Of a stretch of 37,019 nt of DNA, positions 16,573 to 25,200 are shown one piece after another. The position numbers were made by a program, and so were the translations under genes. How positions within the stretch are numbered: the stretch's first letter is position 1; every line of letters begins with the position of its first letter. This DNA comes from an uncultured Lewinella sp. (GTDB lineage Bacteria; Bacteroidota; Bacteroidia; Chitinophagales; Saprospiraceae), in assembly GCA_913057725.1 (NCBI GenBank), contig CAJXOS010000055.1:1-37019 (forward strand), read 5' to 3'. The notes beneath the pieces are model-generated. The model ran no database searches, had not been told where the DNA came from, and saw only the letters and a list, made by a program, of their open reading frames with translations.

Positions 16573-16640
16573 TCGCTCGCGTCGGGGGACGCTCGCTAGC
16601 TTTTCTGTGTGTGTTAGTGAGCGTCCCCCGACGCGAACGA
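16573..16640. repeat. REPIN-like inverted repeat, copy 2
   Basis: Arms lie at 16573-16600 and 16613-16640 with a 12-nt spacer, the same geometry as copy 1. Of the 28 arm positions, 25 are Watson-Crick, two are G-T and one is C-A. The inner hairpin is GCGTC-GGGG-GACGC. It lies 88 nt upstream of the RAYT start and just downstream of parE. Confidence 0.88.
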
Positions 16641-16649
16641 CAAAGATGT

Positions 16650-18566
16650 CTACGCCACCGCCTGCGCCTCTTCCATACCGGCAGCAGCTTCCTCGAGCGT
16701 TTCGCCCTCCTCCAATTCATCCTTTTCCACCCGGAGGTTATCAATGATGAATTCCTGGCGACTCGGGGTATTCTTACCCATGTAGTAAGACAAGACTTTT
16801 TCCAGATCCGTCTCTGGATCGATCACGACCGGGTCCAGGCGAATATTTTCGTTGATGAAGTCCTTGAACTCTCCGGGAGAAATCTCACCCAAACCTTTAA
16901 ATCGGGTAATCTCCGGCTTGCCACGCAGCTGTTTAATAGCGGACTGCTTCTCCTCCTCGCTGTAACAATAGAAGGTTTTCTGTTTGTCGCGTACTCGAAA
17001 CAACGGAGTATCGAGAATATAGAGGTGCCCTTGGTGCACCAAGTCTGGGAAAAACTGAAGGAAGAACGTAAGTAATAGCAAACGAATGTGCATTCCATCT
17101 ACATCAGCATCCGTAGCGATTACTACGCGGTTGTAACGAAGATCATCAATAGTGTCCTCGATATTCAGCGCATGCTGTAGCAGGTTGAACTCTTCGTTCT
17201 CGTATACCACCTTCTTTGTCAGGTTGAAGGTATTCAAAGGCTTACCACGAAGACTGAATACCGCTTGCGTCTGCACATCACGAGCCTTGGTGATAGAGCC
17301 GCTGGCAGAATCACCCTCCGTAATGAAGATAGTAGAAGCCAAACGAATCTCTTCCGCCGTCTTACGAGGGCCATCATTGAAGTGAGCACGGCAATCGCGC
17401 AACTTCTTGTTGTGAAGATTGGCCTTCTTAGCGCGCTGGTTAGCTAACTTCTTGATGCCAGCAATTTCTTCGCGCTCCCGCTTAGACTGCAAAATGCGCT
17501 TTTCCAAGGCCTTTGCCGCTTCCGGGTTGCGGTGCAAGAAATTATCTAGCTTCTCATTAAGGAAGTTCTTAATGAAGGTACGGACCGTTGGTCCCTTTGG
17601 GCCGATATCCGTAGAACCGAGTTTGGTCTTGGTCTGAGATTCAAAAACCGGTTCCTCTACTTTTACACTTACCGCGGCAACGATCGAACTAAGAATGTCG
17701 CGGCGATCATAACTCTTATTAAAGTGACGCTGCACGGTGTCAACTACAGCCTCCTTGAAAGCATTCAGGTGGGTTCCACCCTGAGTAGTATTCTGACCAT
17801 TAACAAAAGAGAAATACACCTCTCCGTATTGGCTACCGTGGCTCATAGCCACTTCTATATCATCATCCTTTAGGTGGATGATTGGATACCGTAAGTTCTC
17901 TACATTTGTTTTGCGCTCCAACAAGTCTAGCAAGCCGTTCTTACTCACCAAGGTCTTGCCATTAACCACAATCTTCAAGCCTGCATTCAAGTAGGCATAG
18001 TTCCACAACTGGTTTTCCACATAGTCCATGCGGAAGTTGTACTTTTTGAAGACAGAATCATCAGGGCGGAAAACAATCAAGGTTCCGTTTTCATCTTTGG
18101 TCTTACTGATGCGATGATCCTTTAGAATTTCACCTTTTTCAAATTCGGCTACCTTGGTCTTACCATCACGTACAGCTTGTACCTTGAAGTAATTAGACAA
18201 GGCATTTACCGCTTTGGTGCCTACCCCGTTCAGACCAACTGACTTCTTAAAGGCTTTGCTATCGTACTTTCCTCCGGTATTGATCTTTGACACACAATCA
18301 ACCACCTTACCGAGAGGAATACCACGTCCATAGTCTCTGATACGAACTTCTCCTTCACTGATATTTACCTCAATTTGACGTCCGTGCCCCATGACGTATT
18401 CGTCAATGGAGTTATCAATCACTTCTTTCAACAGGATATAAATACCGTCATCTGCAGAAGAGCCATCACCTAGCTTACCGATATACATACCGGGGCGCAT
18501 ACGGATGTGTTCTTTCCAGTCGAGTGAGCGGATATTGTCTTCAGTATAGGTTACTTGCTCTGCCAT
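16650..18566 (-). CDS. parE: DNA topoisomerase IV subunit B
   Basis: ATPase subunit of topoisomerase IV, which decatenates replicated chromosomes with ParC. The 638 residues include the GHKL ATPase domain ([47 protein letters not shown]), the transducer domain with QTKTKLG, and the TOPRIM domain ([19 protein letters not shown]), ending with [13 protein letters not shown]. The compact length and lack of a GyrB insert favour ParE over GyrB. The frame runs two codons further upstream to a TTG; the ATG at 18566 is preferred. parC is not adjacent. A REPIN-like palindrome sits immediately after the stop. Confidence 0.93.
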   Translation of the reverse strand: MAEQVTYTEDNIRSLDWKEHIRMRPGMYIGKLGDGSSADDGIYILLKEVIDNSIDEYVMGHGRQIEVNISEGEVRIRDYGRGIPLGKVVDCVSKINTGGKYDSKAFKKSVGLNGVGTKAVNALSNYFKVQAVRDGKTKVAEFEKGEILKDHRISKTKDENGTLIVFRPDDSVFKKYNFRMDYVENQLWNYAYLNAGLKIVVNGKTLVSKNGLLDLLERKTNVENLRYPIIHLKDDDIEVAMSHGSQYGEVYFSFVNGQNTTQGGTHLNAFKEAVVDTVQRHFNKSYDRRDILSSIVAAVSVKVEEPVFESQTKTKLGSTDIGPKGPTVRTFIKNFLNEKLDNFLHRNPEAAKALEKRILQSKREREEIAGIKKLANQRAKKANLHNKKLRDCRAHFNDGPRKTAEEIRLASTIFITEGDSASGSITKARDVQTQAVFSLRGKPLNTFNLTKKVVYENEEFNLLQHALNIEDTIDDLRYNRVVIATDADVDGMHIRLLLLTFFLQFFPDLVHQGHLYILDTPLFRVRDKQKTFYCYSEEEKQSAIKQLRGKPEITRFKGLGEISPGEFKDFINENIRLDPVVIDPETDLEKVLSYYMGKNTPSRQEFIIDNLRVEKDELEEGETLEEAAAGMEEAQAVA

Positions 18567-18665
18567 ATTCAAATATCAGCGATCTATTTCCAGGGAATCC
18601 TTATGGCAAAAAAAGTGCTGTTGATGAGAAACAAAAGTCTCTTTTTACCATTTAAATTAAGACTA

Positions 18666-18673
18666 CAAATCTA
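18666..18673 (-). promoter_or_regulatory. Candidate -7 box for parE
   Basis: Read on the minus strand this is TAGATTTG, an exact TAnnTTTG match ~100 nt before the parE ATG. A possible TTTG -33 element is about 25 nt further upstream, slightly farther than usual. Confidence 0.4.
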
Positions 18674-18739
18674 ACAAAACTGCCGCTAAAACTGAAAACA
18701 AATTGTTAATAATTAGATGCTAAACTAATTTTTTGCATC

Positions 18740-19252
18740 ATGCGCCGCAAGCAACATTTAAATCACCCAGCATTGATTCCGCTTTGGAAAAGTTTGGAGA
18801 AGGATTGGCTACTTCAATTGACGGCCAAGCTGGTTCTTTTGGTTTGTGGCTTGATCGTTTTCACAATAGGTTTAGCGGTTTATCCTATCCTACTAGTTTT
18901 AGGCTTCGCGGCTACGCTTATTGGTGGCATATTGTTGATACGCCATTTTCGTGAAAAGAGCCCCCTGGAAAAGCTACAGGATCGCCTATATGACGATCCT
19001 GGTACTATTGTCTGGATATATACAGTGGTGCATGAGCACCACCCTTTCGGTCTACAGTTTACCGAACGTGGCCTTATCTATTTCAAGTTCACCGATGGTG
19101 ATGAAATCAGTGCATTCCTACCACCACGGAAACTTAAGTTGACGACCAAAATCTTATCTCGATCGCTTCCTTATACTGTGTTTGGTTACACGAAGGAACG
19201 TGCTGAGCAATACAAGAAAGATCCTTACCTAGTGAGTAAGTGGCAGAAGTAG
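18740..19252 (+). CDS. Small membrane protein of unknown function
   Basis: Not recognised. It has 170 residues with a basic N terminus, a long hydrophobic region at ~27-68 that can form two membrane helices, and a soluble C-terminal domain (~75-170) containing GTIVWIYTVVHEHHPFG and FGYTKERAEQYKKDPYL. It probably sits in the inner membrane with both termini inside, though orientation is uncertain. The gene is divergent from parE and convergent with the USP gene. The opening MRRKQHLNHP gives a plausible start, and no other start is better supported. Confidence 0.6.
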   Translation: MRRKQHLNHPALIPLWKSLEKDWLLQLTAKLVLLVCGLIVFTIGLAVYPILLVLGFAATLIGGILLIRHFREKSPLEKLQDRLYDDPGTIVWIYTVVHEHHPFGLQFTERGLIYFKFTDGDEISAFLPPRKLKLTTKILSRSLPYTVFGYTKERAEQYKKDPYLVSKWQK

Positions 19253-19299
19253 GTACTCCCCTCCTGCCCTCTTCTTTATAATTATCTACAACGCTCAAT

Positions 19300-20145
19300 T
19301 TAACCCGGCCAAACCAATAATGGAATGTGAGTGTATCCAGCTGTTAGCTTACTCTGGCTACGGTGGAACAATTCCTGGAAGAAATTGCGCCGCGGCCTTA
19401 CCAATACCTGCATGTCGATATGATACATCAAATTGAAGCCTTCTAGTGCTTCGGTTGTATCATCCTCCTCAGATTGGTGGAACATCACCGGCATATCATC
19501 CAACTGCTTACTAAAGACATTTACCATCTCAGCGAAGCTGACCTCTGTCTTTTCGTTCTCATTAGCAACAATGTGCAAGCATCGGATTTCCGGATCTTGA
19601 GGAGCGATAAACTCACGTAAGCGCAACAGGTGAAGCACATCCGCCTGATTGAGGTCGGTAGCAAAACTGATCCTGCTCAGAGGCGCATAAGCTGCGGTGG
19701 CTGGCACCACTAATACAGGTACACTAGGGTGGTCAATAACATCCTTAGATACACTACTCATCCACCAGGGTTTACCTTCCTCGCCGCGGGTACCTACCAC
19801 AATAAGATCGGCATCGTCCTTAGCAATTTCATTAACGGTAAGCCCAATTGGCCCCATCTCTACTTCCGTGCTGATCTCGATTTCACCCTTCAGTTCCTCA
19901 CCAAGATCAGTAAGCATGTTTTCAGCTAGCTTTTGCAGATTCTCTCGGGTCTCCTCGAAAAGCTTTCGATTAACTGCTGGAACTGTCTGTGGAACCTCCA
20001 ACATGGCATCTGTGATCGGCTCTAGTACGTGAAGCAAGTGTAGTTTTGCACCATATTCGTCCGAAAGCTTCAATGCATAACGCAATGCATTTTCAGCAGC
20101 GTCCGAGAAATCAAGTGCACATAATATTCTTTGAATCTTTGCCAT
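19300..20145 (-). CDS. Universal stress protein, tandem UspA domains
   Basis: Cytoplasmic stress-associated protein of 281 residues made of two UspA folds. The first (~1-150) has RILCALDFSDAAENAL, LHLLHVLEP and the DLIVVGTRG...VPVLVVP core. The second (~155-281) is recognised by ISFATDLNQAD, RCLHIV and a terminal THIPLLVWPG. The usual ATP-binding pattern Gx2Gx9G(S/T) is incomplete in repeat 1 and missing in repeat 2, so nucleotide binding is uncertain. Probably monocistronic; tandem USPs often respond to growth arrest or redox stress. Confidence 0.88.
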   Translation of the reverse strand: MAKIQRILCALDFSDAAENALRYALKLSDEYGAKLHLLHVLEPITDAMLEVPQTVPAVNRKLFEETRENLQKLAENMLTDLGEELKGEIEISTEVEMGPIGLTVNEIAKDDADLIVVGTRGEEGKPWWMSSVSKDVIDHPSVPVLVVPATAAYAPLSRISFATDLNQADVLHLLRLREFIAPQDPEIRCLHIVANENEKTEVSFAEMVNVFSKQLDDMPVMFHQSEEDDTTEALEGFNLMYHIDMQVLVRPRRNFFQELFHRSQSKLTAGYTHIPLLVWPG

Positions 20146-20234
20146 AATACTGTTAGTTAATCCTCTAGCTCCAAGATAGGTGCGGAAGGAAAGGGCAGGT
20201 ACGACCGTTTATCACCAAAAAGTGATGACTTTTA

Positions 20235-20591
20235 TCAGAGTAGATAAAGCCGGATAAAAGCGGCTGCTAAAAACAGTATCCAGATGGCCATAGCCCCCTC
20301 TACAATCTGAAACCAGAGGGGATCATGCGCAGTGGTAAGCTCTCCTCTGCGGCGACGAAACCACCAACGAAGAATCTCAAGACCAGTACTAATAAATACA
20401 GGAAGGAAAAAGCCCGAAAGAACTGGGCGAATAGAATATCTACTGAATTGGCGAGTAAACCAATACTCAAAAGCGAGTTCTCCGAGCAGTATTAATAGCA
20501 GGTAAAATACTGCTCGGAGAACAGGGCGCGGGCTTAAGTCTGCATTTTCAGCAGAACCTTGTGCCTGTTCATCATCTAGCGGGTCATGCAT
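20235..20591 (-). CDS. Small membrane protein coupled to SDR gene
   Basis: Not recognised. It has 118 residues with a hydrophilic acidic N terminus and three predicted helices at about 24-45, 56-78 and 92-118. A basic patch RWWFRRRRGE follows helix 2, suggesting a cytoplasmic loop. Its ATG shares one base with the stop of the upstream SDR gene (TAATG), a classic arrangement for translational coupling, so the two are very probably in one operon. No catalytic motif is visible. Confidence 0.65.
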   Translation of the reverse strand: MHDPLDDEQAQGSAENADLSPRPVLRAVFYLLLILLGELAFEYWFTRQFSRYSIRPVLSGFFLPVFISTGLEILRWWFRRRRGELTTAHDPLWFQIVEGAMAIWILFLAAAFIRLYLL

Positions 20592-21376
20592 TAGAGTACA
20601 CTGGTACGACCACCATCTACCGTGATGTTAGTGCCAGAAATATAACCAGCCGCAGGGCTTGCTAAGAAGGCAATAACGCCTCCCACTTCTAGCGGATCAG
20701 CAAAACGACGCAAGGGTACATTCTTCTTCATGCCCTCCGCTAAATCTGGTTTACTGACTCCTCTTTGTTCCGACCAGGCATCAATCAACCCAAAGAGACG
20801 CTCCGTTTCCGTATACCCCGGCAACAGGTTATTCACGGTGATGCCATCTGGCCCCAGTTCATTGGCCATCGTTTTGGACCAATTGGCTACTGCTCCACGG
20901 ACGGTATTGGAAACACCCAAATTATTCAGTGGTGCTTTAACGGAAGTCGAAATGACATTGATCACACGGCCATAGCCATCTGCCTTCATCCCTGGCGCAC
21001 AAGCTTGTACCAATACATGATTGCAGAGCAGGTGATTATGAAAAGCTGCCAGAAAAGCGTCCTTTTCCGCTTTAATGATAGGCCCTGATGGCGGACCACC
21101 AGTATTGTTGACCAGAATATGAATGTGCTTGGTCTTAGTCAGCGCTTGTACCTTCTGTTGTAGGTCATCACTATCCGAGAAATCAGCTATGAGATAATCA
21201 TGCTGTTGCCCTTGTGTAGTATCCAGTTCTGTTACTAACTGTTCTAAAATATTGGCAGAACGAGCCACTAATGTGACGCTTGCTCCTAAAGCTGCAATCT
21301 CGATAGCAGCTGCTTTACCAATTCCCTTACTACTACCGCATACCAAGGCGTTTTTGCCCTGCAGACTCAAATTCAT
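20591..21376 (-). CDS. Atypical short-chain dehydrogenase/reductase (SDR)
   Basis: Rossmann-fold oxidoreductase of 261 residues resembling FabG. The cofactor motif is CGSSKGIG (~13-20), the NNAG motif reads NNTGG (90-94), and the C terminus has the usual GYISGTNITVDGG. The catalytic segment is unusual: the YxxxK pair aligns with Ser156-xxx-Arg160 (LGVSNTVRGAV) after the conserved Ser near 143-145. This matches a known SDR subgroup (BKR_like_SDR_like) that lacks the normal tetrad. Reductase activity is therefore doubtful or uses another mechanism. The substrate is unknown. The following 118-residue membrane protein overlaps its stop. Confidence 0.88.
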   Translation of the reverse strand: MNLSLQGKNALVCGSSKGIGKAAAIEIAALGASVTLVARSANILEQLVTELDTTQGQQHDYLIADFSDSDDLQQKVQALTKTKHIHILVNNTGGPPSGPIIKAEKDAFLAAFHNHLLCNHVLVQACAPGMKADGYGRVINVISTSVKAPLNNLGVSNTVRGAVANWSKTMANELGPDGITVNNLLPGYTETERLFGLIDAWSEQRGVSKPDLAEGMKKNVPLRRFADPLEVGGVIAFLASPAAGYISGTNITVDGGRTSVL

Positions 21377-21466
21377 AAGACGCTATTTAGCTTATTCAAA
21401 ACATTTATGCCCACCGTAGAGCGGCGATAAAGATAGGCTTTTGGGCCTACTGCTCCGCATGTTTTG

Positions 21467-21474
21467 TAGCTTTG
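21467..21474 (+). promoter_or_regulatory. Candidate promoter of the LpxH-like gene
   Basis: TAGCTTTG is an exact TAnnTTTG box. A TTTG at 21440-21443 may be the -33 element (23 nt apart). Transcription would start ~20 nt before the TTG codon at 21501, which supports that start. Confidence 0.55.
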
Positions 21475-21500
21475 CAGCCAATCAAATTTCAGACTGATCT

Positions 21501-22277
21501 TTGGGCAGGACATATTTTGCATCTGATTTCCATTTGGGCGTTGACGGTCGTGTAAGTAGCCCCGAACGAGAGCGCCAGCTGGTCCGCTGGCTAGATCGCA
21601 TCAAACCTGATGCTGATGCCCTGTATCTGGTAGGAGACATCTTTGACTTTTGGTTTGAATACAAAACGGCTGTCCCTCGGGGTTATATTCGACTACTCGG
21701 CAAACTGGCAGAGCTCCGCGACGCTGGCATCCCTATCTACCTCTTCACCGGCAATCACGACATGTGGATGTTCGACTATCTCCAGAAGGAGCTCGACTCC
21801 CCAATATTTCGTAAGCCTGTCGTACATGAGATTTACGGCAAGACCTTTTTCATCGGACATGGAGATGGTCTAGGCCCAGGCGACCATGGCTATAAACTAC
21901 TCAAGAAAGTCTTTGCGAATCCTATATGCCAGTGGTTATTTGCTCGTCTACACCCCAATTTTGGCATTTGGTTGGCGCAGTTTTTCTCTGGCAAGAGTCG
22001 AGCTGCCAATGTGGGAGAAGACAGCTTTTATGGCCCTGAAGATGAGTGGCTGTTGCAGTATAGCTGCAGAAAATCTGAACAGTTGCCCGCAGTAGATTTC
22101 TTTGTCTTTGGTCATCGACACTTACCAATCGATTACCGCCTGCCAAATGGACGTAGCCGTTATATCAACCTCGGCGAATGGGTCAACTTCAATTCCTATG
22201 CTGTCTTTGATGGCCAGACATTAGAAGTGGAATTTTTCGAAAATTCCGCAGGTAAAGTAATCCGGGGCGAATCCTAA
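21501..22277 (+). CDS. lpxH: UDP-2,3-diacylglucosamine diphosphatase-like metallophosphoesterase (TTG start)
   Basis: Predicted to hydrolyse UDP-2,3-diacylglucosamine to lipid X in lipid A synthesis, at the cytoplasmic face of the inner membrane. The 258 residues contain the calcineurin-like metal motifs in order: D9-F-H11, G45-D46 in VGDIFDFW, G84-NHD, G119-H120-GD and GHRH with H205 and H207. The start is TTG at 21501: an in-frame TGA at 21495 closes the frame just upstream and no other start precedes the first metal motif. The gene overlaps no neighbour and its stop is 2 nt from the convergent Crp/Fnr stop. Paralogues of LpxH exist in this phylum, so the lipid A assignment is probable rather than certain. 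Confidence 0.82.
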   Translation: MGRTYFASDFHLGVDGRVSSPERERQLVRWLDRIKPDADALYLVGDIFDFWFEYKTAVPRGYIRLLGKLAELRDAGIPIYLFTGNHDMWMFDYLQKELDSPIFRKPVVHEIYGKTFFIGHGDGLGPGDHGYKLLKKVFANPICQWLFARLHPNFGIWLAQFFSGKSRAANVGEDSFYGPEDEWLLQYSCRKSEQLPAVDFFVFGHRHLPIDYRLPNGRSRYINLGEWVNFNSYAVFDGQTLEVEFFENSAGKVIRGES

Positions 22278-22279
22278 CC

Positions 22280-22906
22280 TTATCGCTGCAAAATCCGTTT
22301 GCGGATTCTACTTAAAGATTCTGGCTTAACACCAACATAGCTTGCCAATTGGTATTGCGGTACTCGTGCCAGCAGCTCAGGACGTGATTCCATAAGCTTT
22401 AAGTACCGCTGTTCTGGTGTGGAAATCATGTACTGAGCCAGGGTTTCTTCTAGTTCGCCCAGCATCCCTTCTGTTTGGACTCGGCAAACTGCCTCGAAAC
22501 GAGGAAAACGTTTGAAGAAAGCGGCTTCCGTCTCCGCTGTTCCCGCACTCATAATAGTGTCTTCTAAACACTCCAGATAGAAAGTAGAAGGCAGTGGATT
22601 ACGTTGGCTAATCATCGGATTGATCGGATGGCCTTCGGTGTAGAATGCCGTTGTTTTTTCTATCCCATCCACTACGTAGAATTTGCGAACGCACCCTTTG
22701 AGCACCAAATAGCAGCGCTGTGAGTACTCGCCTTCACGCAACAAAAATCGCCCTTTGGGCTGAGCTTCTATATTGATGTAGCTACGCATGGCTTCCTTCT
22801 CCTCCTCCGTTAAGGTCACCATATCTTTCAAGTACTCAAACAGCCATTGTAAGGCGGCTTCTTTAGGGTCTTTATTTTTCCAAATTGAATGGTAAGACTT
22901 CGTCAT
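22280..22906 (-). CDS. Crp/Fnr-family transcriptional regulator
   Basis: DNA-binding regulator of 208 residues from the ATG at 22906. The N-terminal cyclic-nucleotide-binding-like domain (~30-130) includes GRFLLREGEYSQRCYLVLKGCVRKFY. The C-terminal winged helix has VPQYQLASYVGVKPESLSRIRKRIL, whose last part is the recognition helix. There is no Fnr-type Cys cluster, so oxygen sensing by an iron-sulfur centre is unlikely; the ligand is unknown. The frame extends 12 codons upstream to another ATG (22942), possible but odd in composition. It is convergent with lpxH, with stop codons 2 nt apart. Confidence 0.9.
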   Translation of the reverse strand: MTKSYHSIWKNKDPKEAALQWLFEYLKDMVTLTEEEKEAMRSYINIEAQPKGRFLLREGEYSQRCYLVLKGCVRKFYVVDGIEKTTAFYTEGHPINPMISQRNPLPSTFYLECLEDTIMSAGTAETEAAFFKRFPRFEAVCRVQTEGMLGELEETLAQYMISTPEQRYLKLMESRPELLARVPQYQLASYVGVKPESLSRIRKRILQR

Positions 22907-23091
22907 CAGAATTGCTAGATAGGTAAGAGTACAAAAATGCATAGTCCTCGGCCAAACTGCTTAGATTTTCTATGAACGACTATAAAAGTTCGACTTATTG
23001 ACGGTCAAGAGCAATCCCGTTTCTTATTTGTTATATGAGAAATATGTGTCCATATTCAATACCGGCTAAACATCCACGTTAATAGATTGAA

Positions 23092-23943
23092 ATGGAGTAT
23101 TTCAACACACAAGTCAGGACCCATTTTTGGGGGGTTTTAACCCTATTTCTATTCGGGTCGACAACGTTATCCTCTCAAACAGATAGCTTGTGGCGTCCAC
23201 TTCTCCAACTGCCAGAAGTGGATCGTTTTGCGGTAGATCCACTACAGCAAATCCTAACAGTGGGTTCGGATGGCGTTTTAGTCCAATACAATCCACAAGG
23301 CCAGGCACTTTTCCGTTATCACAACACTACCCTTGGCGAGGATTTTACCATCGATGCGACCGATCCATTTAACATCTTGCTCTTTTATGAAGATCAACAA
23401 ACGATCATCCTATTGGATCGTACGCTCAGCGTCAGGGCAAGTCTAGACCTCCGCGATACAGAAATTCTCTACGCCACTGCGGTGGCTCGAAGTCATGACA
23501 ATAACCTCTGGGTATATGATGAGCTTGCGGGCAGGCTCTATCGCCTCAGTGCAAGAGGCGATCTGTTGTTTACTTCGAATGACTTTCGCCTGAGTGAAAA
23601 CCTCAGTGTGGGGCCTACAGAAATAGTGCGCTGGGGTGATCGTATTGTCCTCAATTTCCCAGAGAGAGGCTTAGCGCTTTTTTCTGTCTTGGGCCAGTTG
23701 CAGCAATGGTGGCCCATAACAGGAGCCGAAGATCTTTTCTTTCATCAGGACATCTTATATTTCAAACAGGAAGATCAATACTACCGCTACCTTGTACGGC
23801 AGGCGGCTAAGGAAATCATTACCTGGCCAGATAAGGCCGCTCCCCTCGCATTCTTGCAACAATTCAATCGGCGCTATATCCTACGAGCCGGCCATTCTTT
23901 ACATATCGAAGTTCTTAACGAGTTGCCCAACGGGACTGAATAA
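23092..23943 (+). CDS. Secreted protein, probable beta-propeller-like, unknown function
   Basis: Not assigned to a named family. It has 283 residues with a likely signal peptide (~1-29, ending TLSSQ). Repeating blocks of about 40 residues carry a strand-turn pattern: VDRFAVDPLQQILTVGSDGV, DFTIDATDPFNILLFYEDQQ, NLWVYDELAGRLYRLSARGD, RIVLNFPERGLALFS. This resembles a six-bladed or partial propeller as seen in Bacteroidota lipoprotein-like sensors. No lipobox Cys and no catalytic residues were found. It stands alone between the Crp/Fnr gene and the reductase gene. Confidence 0.65.
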   Translation: MEYFNTQVRTHFWGVLTLFLFGSTTLSSQTDSLWRPLLQLPEVDRFAVDPLQQILTVGSDGVLVQYNPQGQALFRYHNTTLGEDFTIDATDPFNILLFYEDQQTIILLDRTLSVRASLDLRDTEILYATAVARSHDNNLWVYDELAGRLYRLSARGDLLFTSNDFRLSENLSVGPTEIVRWGDRIVLNFPERGLALFSVLGQLQQWWPITGAEDLFFHQDILYFKQEDQYYRYLVRQAAKEIITWPDKAAPLAFLQQFNRRYILRAGHSLHIEVLNELPNGTE

Positions 23944-23988
23944 ATCAAATCATCCGGCAAATTGAAGACCTGCAGTTTCTGCTGTAGA

Positions 23989-24019
23989 TTGCGTATCCAG
24001 GTAAGTCTTATTAGTTTTG
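23989..24019 (+). promoter_or_regulatory. Candidate promoter of the PaaE-like reductase gene
   Basis: TTG at 23989-23991 and TAGTTTTG at 24012-24019 are separated by 20 nt, close to the Bacteroidota -33/-7 arrangement. This is the best-formed promoter candidate seen in the window, with a leader of about 70 nt. Confidence 0.6.
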
Positions 24020-24095
24020 CGGCCAATTCTGCATCCGCGGACAACCATCTAATGCGCTAGCTGTTGTCCTTTACATTACCGAAATAATAAGCTAC

Positions 24096-25193
24096 ATGAG
24101 CGATACGCAGTTTTATCCACTGAATGTTTCTGAAGTAAAGCAAGAAACCAGCGATACTGTCAGCATTTTCTTTGCTGTCCCTGATGATCTTAAGGATACC
24201 TTTTCTTACAAGCAAGGGCAATACTTGACATTGCGTTTCGATATCAACGGCCAGGAGGAACGCCGAGCTTATTCCATGAGCTCTTCTCCCCTTGAGCCAC
24301 ATTTAGCTGTTTCTGTAAAGCGTGTAGATGGTGGTAAGGTTTCTAACCACATCAACGACAACGTAAAGGCAGGAGATACTGTTGAGGTAATGCCACCTCA
24401 GGGTCGTTTCTACACAAAACTGGATGCAGACCAACGTAAGAGCTACTACCTATTTGGTGCAGGTTCAGGTATTACACCATTGATGTCGATCCTGAAGACT
24501 ACGCTGGAGCAAGAACCTCAAAGTAGCGTGTACCTGCTATACGGTAGCCGCAAGGATGATCAGATCATCTTCCATGAAGAGCTGCAAAACCTAGCCAAGC
24601 GTTATGATGGCCAGCTCCTGGTAGACTTCATCGTAAGTCAGCCGAATAAAGAAAAGGGCGGTTGGTTCAAGAAATCCACCACCAACTGGACCGGTCGAGT
24701 AGGACGTATTAATGCGGTTGAGTTGCAACGTTTCCTTGATGAATGCCCACTTCAAGGACAAGGTGCAGAATACTTCATTTGTGGTCCTGGTGCCATGATC
24801 GATGCCGTAGAAGCTGCTTTAAAAGATCAAGGCATTGATTCAAAGAGTATCCATAGCGAGCGTTTTGTCAACGCCGCAGAGGCTGCAGCCGCAGCTAGCC
24901 AATCTCCTGCTGGAGGTGCCGGTACGGTGAAGGTGCAACTACGTGGTGAGCAAATTGAAGTACAAGTGCCAGAGGGCAAGAGCATCTTGCAAGCGCTACT
25001 GGACGAGAAACAGGACGCTCCCTACTCATGTATGGCTGGTGCCTGCTCTACCTGTATGGCTAAGGTGAAGAAAGGTTCGGTAAAAATGGACGTTTGCTAC
25101 GCACTCGACGATGATGAGGTAGCAGATGGCTACATTCTGGCTTGCCAAAGTCATCCGGAAGGACCTGATGTTGAAATTACTTTCGACGTTTAA
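24096..25193 (+). CDS. PaaE-like ferredoxin-NAD(P)H reductase with 2Fe-2S domain
   Basis: Electron-transfer flavoprotein of 365 residues. The FAD domain (~1-105) has [10 protein letters not shown], the NAD(P) domain (~110-245) has [14 protein letters not shown] and [14 protein letters not shown], and a C-terminal plant-type ferredoxin domain (~275-365) has [15 protein letters not shown] (C-x4-C-x2-C) plus the distal Cys in YILACQSHP. Domain order matches PaaE/HmpX reductases that feed oxygenases. No phenylacetate oxygenase genes are nearby, so its partner must be elsewhere; a general role with fatty-acid desaturases or other oxygenases is possible. It converges on proB with only 7 nt between stops. 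Confidence 0.9.
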   Translation: MSDTQFYPLNVSEVKQETSDTVSIFFAVPDDLKDTFSYKQGQYLTLRFDINGQEERRAYSMSSSPLEPHLAVSVKRVDGGKVSNHINDNVKAGDTVEVMPPQGRFYTKLDADQRKSYYLFGAGSGITPLMSILKTTLEQEPQSSVYLLYGSRKDDQIIFHEELQNLAKRYDGQLLVDFIVSQPNKEKGGWFKKSTTNWTGRVGRINAVELQRFLDECPLQGQGAEYFICGPGAMIDAVEAALKDQGIDSKSIHSERFVNAAEAAAAASQSPAGGAGTVKVQLRGEQIEVQVPEGKSILQALLDEKQDAPYSCMAGACSTCMAKVKKGSVKMDVCYALDDDEVADGYILACQSHPEGPDVEITFDV

Positions 25194-25200
25194 GATAAGC

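Larger units (their letters stand above)
15810..16640. mobile_element. REPtron: RAYT gene flanked by two REPIN-like elements
   Basis: This unit of about 830 bp consists of REPIN copy 1, the RAYT coding region and REPIN copy 2. Copy 2 ends 9 nt short of the parE stop codon. No target-site duplication is evident. Element limits are inferred from the outer ends of the repeats. Confidence 0.8.

Noticed and set aside
16548-17075. 175-codon plus-strand ORF overlapping parE and the REPIN
   Set aside because: It overlaps the conserved 3' end of parE and starts in the palindrome; an antisense shadow.
24096-25193. Assignment as part of a phenylacetate degradation operon
   Set aside because: No paaA-D or ring-opening genes are present; only the domain order resembles PaaE.
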